From the NCBI RefSeq assembly GCF_015832195.1, contig NC_052018.1, forward strand, positions 35,306,115 through 35,370,114: a stretch of DNA of 64,000 nt, in the 5' to 3' direction. A program made the position numbers and the translations under genes. This DNA comes from Motacilla alba alba (taxonomy: Eukaryota; Chordata; Aves; Passeriformes; Motacillidae). The number at the start of each line of letters is the position of its first letter. Positions within the stretch are counted from its first letter, which is position 1. Below the pieces are notes generated by a model. The model was not told where the DNA came from, ran no database searches, and saw only the letters and a program-made list of their open reading frames with translations. Shown piece by piece: positions 51,166-63,052 of the stretch.

Positions 51166-52914
51166 CACATCACTTCTGTAGTTATGACAAATAGGATGAG
51201 CTCGGCTTCATCAGGGTTGTTTGGAAGGTTGTCACTGAACAAGCCCTTTATTCTGCTTGGGATTTATGGTACAGCCTTTGACAGGCCCAGCTGAGGCAGT
51301 CTAAGACAATGGTGCACCAGGCTGTGCCTTTTCCCAATTCCAGAGGTGACCACTCCTAGCTCAGAGATGGCAGAAAATGTAGTGCCCCATCAGCTCTCTC
51401 CTGTTAGCTCTGCTCTGGGGACAGCACAGGGTGGCAGATCATGAGGCCTGCAATGGCTGCTATCACCGCACCTAAATCCCTCAGAGGTCATTTCCAGGGG
51501 GACTTTACCTCTAAATTTCAAACCATGTCTTTATTCCTGGATCATTTTTCTCCATGAATGGGTCATTTCAAGGAAATGTAAAAAACAGTTCAATGATCAG
51601 ATGTGGTCTTATGACCGCTGCCCTTGATTTAAGAGGAGCAGAAATCCCCTGCACAACTCTTTCCAGCAGAAAAGCATTTAATAAATCTTGTGAAAGTGTG
51701 AGATAAATATGGGGGGAAAGGAGACACTGATAAGAGAAATACTTTCAAAATAGACAGCAACAACAGACAGTTTAAAGTCATTTTCTAGCCAAGTAATTAC
51801 AAGAGTTCTCTGTCATAATTTCCCACAGAGGAAAAAAGTCAAAAACAAATAGGTAGTAATCTGCTAGTCGGAACCACAGAAAATCTGTTGTACTGTCCTT
51901 CTAATGGAAGGTTAGAACTTATGTCAAAATAGGAGGTCTGTGTTTTTCTAATCACACAGAACTCACAGTCTACATCAGTTCCTGGCCCCTGATTGCATGG
52001 ATTATGGTGGATACTATCCCTCTCATAGGAAGTGCGACTGACTTTGGCCTCTTCTTCAGCAGTTCGGCTGCGTACTTCCCTCTTTAAGGTGGGAGAAACA
52101 ACTACTGAACAGAAGAACTACATTCTAATAGCTGTGATTCCACCCAAATCTCAGTTTTCAGCATGTCAGGACATTCTGTCCATGTTTCCTACAGAGCAAA
52201 GCTAACTCCACTTCCCTATTCCTTTAGGTATCTCCCTGCTCAGTGCCTTGTTTATGGTCTCTGGGCTGCTTTCCAGAAGCCATCAAAGCTGCCTGGCTCT
52301 CCCTACATGCTAGGAAGAGGGGATGAGGTGGGATTTAGGTTATCTGACCATGGCCTGAAGCAGAGAGTCCAAGTATCCCACCAGCAGGTGACAATTGCTT
52401 GGCTCTCCTCACCTTAGTCATCATGCATGCTTGATCCAGGCCAAATCTCATCCAGCCCAGGGGCTATCCATTCCTACATGCTTCCAGTCAACCTTTGGGA
52501 GCTCAGTGTATACACACACACTCCTCAGGCAGTTCCCTGTGAGTGTGCCAGGTCATTAAAAATGTTTCTTGTTCCCAGCTTGGAAATATTTGACCAGTTG
52601 AAGAGAAATATACTTTTGGCATGTACTCCCAACCCACACTTTGTTTTCATATTCTTTGCTATCAGTAAAGACATTTTAATATGCCACAAAAAAGCTCTGG
52701 ATGAATTTGCTCAGTTAAAAGTATTTTTGAATCTACACCATAAACAGAAACAGAGCTGACTCAACAGCAACTCTTCCTAAAAGCCCAAAACTCAACAGCA
52801 AGTTACGTACAGGAAACATAGTCATAAAAAGCAAACTCTAATCTCATGCTGGGTATTTCTGTCATCCATATGAGACACAGTAATGAGTAATCAGACCTCT
52901 GTCATGTTATTTTC
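51166..52914. other. Unique non-coding sequence
   Basis: No gene or transposon is recognised. Plus-strand frames at 52163-52417 and 52427-52759 have no known domain. Confidence 0.5.
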
Positions 52915-53625
52915 TCAATGCCTTAGGATGCAAATTAGTTCTAGAGAAGTAATGAGCCTATTATGACAATATGAAAAAGACATCTTTCCCTTTTGCACTC
53001 CAGGAAACTTGAAAACCACCTCTGAAGATGATACGCTTGCTCTCCAGCCATCAACTGACACAGAACAGTGGTGGCAAAGGCCAGCAAATTCTCTCCAGAA
53101 CTCTCCAGGAGACACACTGATGGGATGGGATTTGGGATTTTGAGTCAAGCTAGATGTCAGCTCAATTTGTGCCATCACAGCAGCATAGAGCAATTTCAAC
53201 ACTAAAACCAGTGAATCAGCCATGTGAGCAATGTCTGCTCCATCAGATCTCTCTATGAAGTCTGGACACGGGTATAAATGAGACCATGTATAACCAATTG
53301 CATGAATTTGCATATTCTCAATGAATAAACTTTTTAATATCCTGTGGGGCTGAGGCTGGACGTAAAAAAAACAAGGTTTGACAGGTTCCTCCCCCCCTTT
53401 TATGCCTGTCTTAGGGTTAGAGGTGTCATTAGGTAACCTCTTTCTCAATGGAAAGGGAAAAAGAAAAGATCTGGTAGTTGATTTGTTGTTTTTGTGAACA
53501 TTTTGTTCTAAAGTCTTGAAATTGTTTTCAAGAAACAGAAGCTGGTTTTGCTTTGCAAGGAGAAAAAGTTTTTGCTTTGAAAGGAGAAAAAAGTGGTCCC
53601 CTTCAAAGATAGGATAGAAGTGCAT
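52915..53625 (-). other. Unexplained 236-codon open frame
   Basis: A stop-free minus-strand frame of 236 codons from an ATG at 53625. It is unusually long for AT-rich non-coding DNA and is not explained by GC content or an obvious one-strand purine bias along its full length. No domain, signal peptide or membrane segment is recognised. The N-terminal part is rich in Lys, Phe and Leu, partly from A- and T-runs in the DNA. No good splice sites or CpG island are evident at the ends. It may be chance, an exon of an unknown gene, or the remnant of an unrecognised repeat. Confidence 0.15.
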
Positions 53626-56084
53626 TAAAAAAAATGCATACTTTAGGAATGTTTCTCACATGAAAAAAAAGGACACACACACAAAAGGACATATAAGGCA
53701 AAATTCACAGGGGTATAAGATCATAATAAAGGAAATATTAAAGTTTACCAAAGTTTTCTGCTAATCACACAGCTAACCTGTCTGACTCCTCTCACACACA
53801 ACCAGACAAGCTGCTCCCAGGTGAATGTCAGTAAGAACAGACCCCACTACAGCAGGCTCGGTATCTTGACCCAGACTAACACTCTGACATGGACACTAAG
53901 GACATTGCTAAAGAAACACAGGCCCTATTGTTAATCATTGCTTTTAGCAAACTTCCCTCACAGCCTGAGCTAAGCACCATATTAAATTGTGAAGAAATCA
54001 CTAGAACTACTATACTGCAAGTGACTTTTAAATCAAGTGCATCAGTTATACGATATTTAGCACTGTGCTGTAAAGGGTGGTAAATGGAGGTGTCATAAAT
54101 ATCTGACTTTATCATCTGTTGACTCATAATCCAGATGCCAATGGGATATAAATCATGTAAAGCATGTTTCCAGATTAGGAAAGTCTGGCTGTTCGCTATT
54201 GTTCTAGCAAACCACATTATTTCTTTGTAGGATCAGGAGTGCCCTCTGATGGATAGCAGTTATTACTGGGAAGTAAGAGTTGACTGGAAAGTGACACATC
54301 CTAAATTGTGTATACAATACGAGATATTCTCACTTCCTGCTCTATGCATTTACAGTCTTCTGTATGCTTAACTACTATAATAACCAATTTTTTTTTTTTC
54401 TTGGAAAGAACTTTTTGCATATTTCTCTTTCCATTTCCATCATTTGTATTAGTATTAGGAGTGCAATCAGGGCACTGCATATGCATACATCAAGTTGTAA
54501 AATAAATAAGCTGAAAGAAATTTAAGACATAAACCGCAAAATTTGTGTAACAGGTTCTGAAAATTTTTGTAATTTATTATCTTTGCCGTCACTGCAGCAG
54601 GGACTCGCTGGCTGCTGAGGAAGCTGAGCACTGACTCTATGCTCTGTAGAGATCCACAAGAACAGCAATCAATGAAAATGGGCTGAAGCTTTCCATAGTT
54701 ATTCTTGGCATTTGCTCAGATCTGATACAGTGTTGTCCTGTAATTTCCCGGTACAAGAGAGAGGCAGGCTTAAAATCTGTAATGGCAGTGTAATGCAGTT
54801 GGTATATACAGATCTTGGGGTGACTGACCCTGCTCAGGTTCAAGCCTTGCTTTATCTCCTGTTTTAGGATCTAAAACAAAAGGTCTTGAAAGGCTCTGGC
54901 AAATTCAGACACATGAAAATTCAAATATTCAGCTGAATATCAGAAAAATATAACTGGGGAAACAGGTAAACTCTTTTAAGTGCTTATATGCATGTAAGAC
55001 CCCAAGAGCTAGTATGTATTTTTTTAGCTCTGTAAGCTCTATAACCTAATAAAACATGTTAACTCTCTCTGCAAACTTTGCCTCATTTATATCCTCAGAC
55101 AATCCCAAAAGAGCTATGGAGAAAACAGGAAATGGTTTTTTTCTCCCCCATCTGTTACTTTACCTGTGTGTCAGGTATTGAGCATCTTCAGGCTGCTTAA
55201 AATTTTAAGTTTTATTACTTCTGATATCAACTGCCCTTTCCAAACTGATTTGGAAACTGGAGAAGAGTCACAGATTTGAAGTTTTTTGTGAAGATGACTG
55301 TGACCAGTGCCTGGTAAGCTCTCCCCCTTCCATTGAAGTAGCAGGACTGGAGCTAATGCCTTTGGTGAAACAAAATCCCCTCAAACTGGTTTCAAACACA
55401 CACTTTCCCTATTTGACACCAAAAAAATATAAATGCAAATTTGAAATATCCAAGCCCTTATGATACTCATGAACAGCACCTTAGGGTTAACAGCAATTAA
55501 TACTAATACTGACCCCTCGAAGACCCTTAAAAAAAGGCAAAATACTAAGAATTGTACATTGTTTAATAAGTTACAAATGCAGACACTCACAAGTTTCACA
55601 GCAAAACCCTTCTCCTTAGGCGTGCAAAGGTTGATGGGTGGCATCAAGGAATGGGGAGCTGTGTGCATTTTCCCCATGTCTCCATCACTGCTGCTGATGC
55701 ACAAAGGCAGCAGGCATCCTGCCCTAGGTCTGTTGTACCCTGTTGGCAGAGACCCACACTCTGCTCTCTCACTGCTACTTTATTTTATTGTTATTTTTAA
55801 AATCTAAAACAAATGTCATTTTTAGATCTTCCCTCTGATGAGCAAAGCAGGAGGAGATAACAGCTTCGAAGGAAAGAGACCAGCAGAAAGTTTTTCTGTC
55901 ACAGATTTTACTCCAGTTTTACAAACACCATAGAACCCTAAATATTCTGAAACAGCCAACGCTCGGATACTATGATTGTAGCGTCCCTTTTGCACGTGGA
56001 ATTGAAGCCAGCCGAGACTCAGACTGGGATTATCCAGACACTTCCCTGGATGGGGTATGAGGCATCTCCTCAGCACAGCCGTCA
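53626..56084. other. Unique non-coding sequence
   Basis: No gene or transposon is recognised. Contains a perfect 16-base palindrome at 54925-54940 with a CAGCTG E-box at its centre. Confidence 0.5.
54925..54940. repeat. Perfect 16 bp palindrome
   Basis: ATATTCAGCTGAATAT reads the same on both strands, with the E-box core CAGCTG in the middle. Function is unknown. Confidence 0.9.
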
Positions 56085-56745
56085 GGGAGAGCTCCCGTGT
56101 GGAGCCCAGCAGCCCGGCCAGCCCCGCAGGAGCGGGCACGCTGCCGGCAGCGCCTCCAGGCCCCTGAGGGCTCTCCCTCGCCGGCAAAGGACGTTCCTGC
56201 CGCCCGGATTGAGGAGAGACTGCTCAAGCCCTTGTCCCTGAGGGGTTTCTACACCTCGGAGGAAATGCTCTGGAGCGAGCGGGAGGAGGCAGGCGCCCTG
56301 CTCGGGCCGTGCGGGACCCGAGGCGGGCCCGAGGCTCTGCCCCGGCCGCTCCTGAAGGCACCGGCCCCTCAAGGAGGGCGCTGCAATTCCCCGCGAGCCA
56401 CGAGGAAGGAGAAACCTTCTGCTGTGTCCCCTCAGCTGCCCGCGGCCCCCGTTTAGCCACATGCCGCCGAACAGAGCTTCACGCAACCGCTCCCGACGGT
56501 CATCCCGCCCCAGGGCCCCTGCAGCTCGGAGCCGGCAGAGCCACGGCCTGTCCCGGCCGGAGGGTGCCAGCACCGCCACGGCCATGGGTGCGCAGGGCGG
56601 GGCAGCGCGGGAAGGGCCGCGATCCCCGGCACCGCCGCGCATCCACCGCGGGTGCCTCGGGAGCGCAGGGCAGCGGGTGCCCGGCGTGCCCTGGAGCGCT
56701 CGGAGCGCCTCAGAAAAGGCAGGAAAACGGCCTGGAAAATCCCTT
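56085..56745. promoter_or_regulatory. CpG island, likely promoter and first exon of an unidentified transcript
   Basis: This is the only stretch in the window that is GC-rich and dense in CpG, with AT-rich DNA on both sides. GC boxes occur on the plus strand at 56595-56602 (GGGCGGGG) and on the minus strand at 56505-56510. No convincing TATA box is seen, as is usual for CpG-island promoters. A 14-base palindrome lies at 56139-56152. Long open frames on both strands (minus 56082-56810 of 242 codons, plus 56309-56755 and 56097-56456) follow from the GC content. They overlap each other and have Ala/Arg/Pro/Gly-rich composition without domains. In vertebrates such islands usually mark promoters, sometimes of lncRNAs. 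The direction of transcription cannot be decided from the sequence. Confidence 0.75.
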
Positions 56746-57119
56746 GGAATTTTAGCTAATTTATGCTGAATTGGTGAAGTGTTAAGGTCGAAGTGAAACA
56801 TCGTTTCCACTTTTCAGTGGGCCTGTTTAATTTTATATTCAGGTTCGTAAAAATATCTAAAGCGATGCCTTTTGGCTGGTTTTAGAGCAGGATTTTCATT
56901 TTCATGCTATAACCTTTCCCGTCCATAACCACTGCCACCCCACCACCCTTTGGAAGACACTGAAGTGCCGTGCCGAGCCTCGGGGCCATGTCGCGTCCTT
57001 GGCACCTCACGGAGCTTGATCCAAGCCCATCTGAGTCCAGATCCAGCCTCCTTGCCTAAATACCCCTCCACGTTAATTTTGATTTTCTTTTATTTTCCCA
57101 TGTTGGGTTGGGGAAGGTT
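56746..57119. other. Unique sequence right of the CpG island
   Basis: Composition falls back to AT-rich and no gene or repeat is recognised. Confidence 0.5.
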
Positions 57120-57522
57120 GGGGAGTGCAAGTCTAATGAGGAGTGGCTGAGGGAGCTGGGAGTGTTTAGCCTGGAGAAGAGGAAGCTCAGAGGTAACCTT
57201 ATCACTCTCTACAGCTCCCTGGGCATAGCCAGATGGGGGATGGCCTCTTCTCCCAGGCAGGACAAGAGGACATAGCCTAAAACTTGCACCAAGGGAGGTT
57301 TAGGTTGGACATTAGGAGGAATTCTCCATAGAAAAGGTGATTAGACATTGGAATGGGATGCCCGGTGAGATAATGCAGTCACAATCCCTGGAGGTAGTAA
57401 AGGAAAGACCAGATGCGATACTTATTGCCACAGTGTAGTTGACAAGGTGGTGTTCAGTCATAGGTTGGACTTGCTGATCTCAAAGGTCTTTTCCAACATA
57501 ATTGATTCTGCAATTCTGTTGC
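57120..57522 (+). mobile_element. CR1 LINE 3' end, plus orientation
   Basis: AATGAGGAGTGGCTGAGGGA, TTTAGCCTGGAGAAGAGGAA, ACCAAGGGAGGTTTAGGTTG and CAAAGGTCTTTTCCAACATA are successive CR1 3' blocks, ending in GATTCTGCAATTCTGT near 57520. The 5' end is truncated inside the region downstream of the reverse transcriptase. The copy lies only about 400 bases from the CpG island. Confidence 0.92.
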
Positions 57523-60500
57523 CGTCACCCACAGGCCTGCTGTGATCTGTGAGCTTGGTGGGTAACTTGCATATATGCACCCCGGGCAAGTGGCATTATG
57601 GCTCTGCAGGAAAGGTTTGTAGCAGAAAACTGACTCTTGTTCTAAAGCTAGCCAAATGGCACCACTTAAGATGTTTTCATGAACAAATAATCAGAATAGA
57701 AGATAAAACATCCACTAAAAAACTGAAAAGTGGCTTTATTTTGACCTTAGCACTTTTCCACCAATTAAATAATAAATTAGCTAAAATTCAAAATTATGTG
57801 CCCTTCTAAATTAAACAAAAAAAGTTTCATTTTAAAAGGTGAAATGGGTTATGCTCTTAGCATCTCTTCAAAAAAAACTTTTCCATTAAGATTAATAGGA
57901 ACTGACCCTTTTAGCTTGACATTTTGTTCCAAATGTAAACATTGTCTAGTAGGATAATAATCATCATAATAATCATCATTACAATATCACCAACACTATT
58001 TGGCATCACGAATACCATGAGATCCCAGTTCTCTTCTGAAATCCCAGTGTCTCTGGTATCTATCTAGATGTAGCAGTGTGCAATACCCGCTGTTACTGTT
58101 TAGCTATGGCAGTACCATCTATAAAATAAAGTCTGTTTTCAAAATGTGAAATGGGTGGTAAAAAAAAAATGGGCTAAGGGAAAATACTTATCGTTTTCTA
58201 AAAGGAACTAAGCTGTATGGGAATAGCTCAGAAACAGCAGCTGGCTTATGAGTATGCAAAATAATATGGTAAAAGAGGATGCCTACTGGGTCCTTCCTGT
58301 ATTCAGGGTCCTTGGTGAAGCTTATGTTATGAACAGTGTCAGAAGGAAAGTACCTGAGCTGGAGCAGGGAAAAAGAGTCACAGGTTTTTGAGGTTGTCCT
58401 TCATTGAAAACTCTATTGTTTGAAATTGTCCTGGGTTTCTGTGGAATAAAATATTGCATTTTGTTGCTGCATAGCACTGGAAAAGCAAAATTACTGCATT
58501 TGTGCTCTTAAGTGATCAGAGTTTTATCAGTTAAGTAGTATGACACCAGTCCTGTGTGAACACATGGTTTAAATTTATTCTCCATAGTTTGACTGGACTT
58601 ACTCTTTATAGGTGAGGCCTTTCAGATCCTGCATACCTGTCTCTGCTATAAATAAGGAGTCAGAAGAGCAGTATTGTACTTTTCATTTTATTTGTCATTC
58701 CCCTGATCTGAAATCTTCTTTTGATTTGCTGACAATTCAGGGCAATCATGATTTAAACACAATAGATATGAGAAAGGCAAAATTAAAAGCAGTCCAGAAC
58801 AGAACTCTATGGACCAAAAGGCAGTGAATTCCCTAGTCACTGGGATGGATGGACTTTAATTTGTCAATAATTCATCAGTGTTATGGAGAAGTATCAATAA
58901 TAAAATGATATGAAAATACCAGTCTTGTTGCTTTATGGACAAATCGACCTAGCCAGTCCAACACCTTGAATGAGGGGAGACTGACATGCAAACCATGGTC
59001 TATACATCTTTACCCTTCAGGCATGCCGAGGTGATGGCAAGATCAAAGAGGCTTTTGAAATGCCAAGTTCTGAGAAAGGAAATTGGGAAATATAACTCCA
59101 GAGTTAGCTGGAGGGGGCAGGGATGAGGGTCATGTTAGAAGGTGTTAACCACTGTAGAGAGAAGAGAGACTCTTATCCCAGATGGTGCAGACATTTCATT
59201 GTTGAAATACAACTGTGACCAGCGCATGTTATAAGGTAATGAAATCTGTCACAACTGGAACATCAAAAGTGGTCACAGGCTATAAAGGAATGGTGTTTGT
59301 GGGAGCAGTAGGGGCAAGAAATGTCGGACACTGGAGGCTGTGTCTCTGAGACACTGTAGTCAAGAGGATCAGAAAGGAGAGGAAGGAAGAGATTGTCTTG
59401 CTGACAGCTGCCCGAGGATAGGAGCGGAGGACAAGTAAGATATTGCTTCCTTTGTAATGAATCCAAGATGTACCTCCGCAGCCTGACATTTACTGAGTAA
59501 ACTGAGTTAGTTGCTCACTCAGACAAGTCTTTTCAGTCCACTCTGGTTTTCCTATGCATTCTTAGTACATTCTGTTTTAATTAGACCAGTTGAGTCCTTG
59601 ATTGTTTGCAAATTTCATGCAGACCTTTCCTTAGCGGTGCTTCTAAAGAAGAGGAACTACAGAAAGATGCCTGGAGCCTATCATAGTTGGGATGTTTGGT
59701 CAAAGGGGCTTGGACTATGGAGAATTCTCACAGGAGATGGCACTTGCAAAACTGGGGACTGGCAAAAACAAAGGAAACACCTGGATGGTCGGATGTCTTT
59801 TTATCTTCCTCTGATTTTCTTATGACTTAGAATTTGAGAATAATGGAAGTCAAATCAGAAAGAGGGCTGTCAGTCAGCTTTCATGAAAATCATTGCTGCA
59901 AAGTAGAAATGTATTGAAAAGTGTAAACTAATTGCAGGAAAATAGGGGAGAGCAGACTAAAAAGTGCAAGTACCAGAACTAGACGCTTCCAGCAGAGTGC
60001 AGCATCACCCTGGACGAGCTGTGCATGAGCATGAAGGCTGAGAACCACTTGCCTACCAATAAAAGATAAAAAAGTAGGTATCTGTTGCAAATAATTCTCT
60101 CAGAAAACTAATTACACCTTTCCATTTTTGACTTTTGAGTAATATTTAGATGCTCTTAAATGATTGACTGTGTATGATAAATGTGTCGGGGATGGAAAGT
60201 AGGAGAAAGAATCTGGGACTGGAATTGGAAGTGGGAGCCAGGAAGATCCAGGCCAGACACGTGGGGATGAGTGGAGGGTCAGCCAAAGAAATAATGAGTT
60301 GACTGGTAGCCTGGTGATAGGGCAGGACAATGAAAATAAATGAATTCATGGAACTGACAGAGCGGAGAATGAAATAAGAGGAAGTACAGGCAAAAAGAAT
60401 GGGATTAGTACCTGGAGCCAGAGACAGGAAATAGAAAAGCGTACTGGAAGAGATGAGACAGGTGGGATCAAAGAGAGAAGGAATAAACAAAAGGGATATT

Positions 60501-62838
60501 CTGTTAACCAGTAAAGCCAATCTCTCTACAGAGGCCTTGGGATGCATATGGGGAGCTATACTGCTTCCTGCGAGTCTCTGTGAAGCCCCATGTCTGACAT
60601 AATATAATATTGTCCTATCAAGGATAAAAACATCTTGTTGCTGTCTCTCCTTTTGAAAAAAGTCACCAGGAAGAGGTCCCAAACCAACTGTGGAATCAGG
60701 GAGATAATAAGATGCTGCCACGTGATAGAACTTACGATTTTTTGTTCTCATTTTCTTTTTTAAAAATCTAGGGCATTGCAGACAAAATTATTTTTTAAAA
60801 CCTTCTTAAGTTTGCAGAGTCAAATCTGGAAAAGTCAGGCAATGAGACAGCCAGAGAATTTTACCCAATCCTCTGTGAAGAGGCATTGTGATAGGTCCTT
60901 GAAGCACATGGCCGCCTGGGTCTTTTTCCACTGGAATTCTCTTTCATTTTCTGTATGGAAAAAGCTTGTTTTGGGGGTGATCAGATTTTTACAGTGAAGG
61001 AGAGTGACTTCCCTCCCTTTATACCTCTTTTGTTGCAGAAATACAAGGGTCATTAGACATACTGAGAGAAGTTTATAGAGAAGGACAATGACATGTTAAA
61101 GGTCACTGGACAAACCCTGAATAACAGCACTTCAGTGCCTTAGCACCTTCCTAGCTTTGTGGTATCTGGGAATTCACTTAGAGAAACTTTGCTAGTTGTT
61201 TTTGTTTTCTTCTGCTTTTTTCAGCTCACTTTTGTTTTCTAAGTGGTGATCATGTCACAGGGTGCTTGGCTTGAGGATCAGTGGTGTACAGTGTGTAGGA
61301 CGACCAAAGGCTACACCTGAAGCAGTACCATGCTTGAGACAAGGACTACACCCATTTGAGTACTCTGGAAAGCCAGGTATCAGGAGACTGAAGCTGGGGA
61401 AGGTGACAATTCTAATCTTAATTTCTGTGCACCATAAATTCCTGATTTATAAAATTGTCATGATGATGCATTACCCCAGAGAAGCAATCTAGAAATTAAA
61501 TAACATTTTGGTAAGACTGAGGGCACAGCAGTGAGGGATTCCATAGTCCATCTTGGCCATGAATCAGAGGTGGAATTGAAAAGCATATTTTATGATCTTT
61601 TAATTAAAACCTGATCATAACATACACAGAGTGAAGTGAAATTAGTTTTGTGTGGCCAACATAGGATTCATCTGACCTAGTTTTAGTCATCTATACTTGC
61701 TCCAGTCAGCAGGGATTTTATTCCAAAGTAGGTGTCCGTGACAGGCAGGGCTGTCTCTCTGTGTCTACTTGCTAGCTGTTTCTCAGAGAAAATTTATTTA
61801 AGAGCTAGGTATTTTGCTTCATGGCTTAAAAATTACTGTGCTATTTCACATTGTTTGTGAAAACCAATGTGTTTTATTAGTGGCAGGTGCAAAATACACA
61901 GCTACACCTGGTCAGTCAAGAAGAGACACAGCTATCTGGTGAAATTGATTTCCAAACTTTATTTTCTGACCAAACAATAAAGGTGTAAGTAAAACTCAAC
62001 TTTGATCTCAAAATTTGTTTTATTTTAGATTCCTACATTATCTTTTCCAGACCCTTTTTTTTCCTATCTGATACTTTTCCCTAGACAGTTCTTTGTTTAG
62101 CAGCCTGCTCCAAGCACTCTTAATCTGGACTGTAAACTCTGGGCTAGGGTCTCTTTTTTTATGTGCTGTCTGTGTAACACCTAACATCTGAGACACCTCT
62201 TGGGTTTGAAACTAAGGACTTCCATGGAACAGGTAATAAATGCTCATAATTCCAGCATCATAATGGTTTCAGTCAAGTAGAAGTGAAGCAGCGTAGGTCA
62301 GAGATCCGTGGCTGAATCTTGCACTGCATCTAGGAGATCTAAAGAGTACTGGTGAAATTTCTACAGTGAACCATTGCATGCAGGTGCCATAGGAATGGAA
62401 ACAGAGACTGAGGAAGTTAAATCTGCTTTCAGTAGCAGCACAGGGTTCAACCAACCACACATAGTTGCTGTTCCATTCTCAGGGAAGAAGTAGTGACTGT
62501 CCCATAGCAGCTGGAAGGGATGCTATGAGTCACTGCTACCTTCTCACTCAGATCTGCTCTAGTGAGGAAAGGAAGAGGTGTTTTTCTAGAGTTTTTTTAC
62601 ACATTTCTGACTAGCTAAACTGCCTGAGAAATTTCATTATAGAACTCCGCCAAAAAATTAGGGGTGACAGATGCTCTCCTTTCCCTATCTCCCCAGTCAT
62701 ATGCACAGAGTAGTGAATTATCCTCAAGGAAAGCAAAGTACCTTCTCATTTTATTAAATTAAAATCACTATACTGGACATAAAGCGGTAGATATTACATC
62801 AGTTAATGCCACAAGGCTAACAGAAATTTCTGATATCA
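57523..62838. other. Unique non-coding sequence
   Basis: No gene or CR1 is recognised. A low-complexity ATC/AAT stretch lies at 57955-57985. 60180-60480 is strongly purine-rich on the plus strand, which explains the long minus-strand frame there. A weak MIR-like string is listed at 61410-61480. Confidence 0.5.
61410..61480 (+). mobile_element. Possible MIR-like SINE fragment
   Basis: TTTCTGTGCACCATAAATTC followed by CTGATTTATAAAATTG resembles the right half of MIR (family form CTCTGTGCCTCAGTTTCCTC then ATCTGTAAAATGGGG). Divergence is high and the left half is not visible. Confidence 0.35.
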
Positions 62839-63052
62839 GCAGAAACTGATGCACAGAAAATTTCACATGAGTATGAGGAAGAACTTTTTTACTGTGCAGG
62901 TGACTGAGCACTGGAACAGATTGCCCAGAGAGGGTGTGGAATCCCCCATCACTGGTATTTGAGAACCATCTGGATGTAATCCTGAGCTTGAGCAGGGAAG
63001 CTGGACCAAATGAACCACTGTGGTTCCTTCCAACCTGCTCCATTCTGTGACA
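62839..63052 (+). mobile_element. CR1 LINE 3' end, plus orientation
   Basis: AGAAACTGATGCACAGAAAA, TATGAGGAAGAACTTTTTTA, GAGCACTGGAACAGATTGCC and CTTGAGCAGGGAAGCTGGAC are CR1 3'-UTR blocks. They end in TTCCAACCTGCTCCATTCTG before 63052. The minus frames over it (62768-63043, 62863-63117) are antisense shadows. Confidence 0.9.

Noticed and set aside
56082..56810. 242-codon minus-strand frame in the CpG island
   Set aside because: High GC removes stops in all frames. Several frames on both strands are open over the same bases and all have Ala/Arg/Gly/Pro-biased composition.
60146..60751. 201-codon minus-strand open frame
   Set aside because: The plus strand is strongly purine-rich over 60180-60480, which removes stops from the minus strand. 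The peptide is Ser/Leu/Ile/Phe-rich with no domain.
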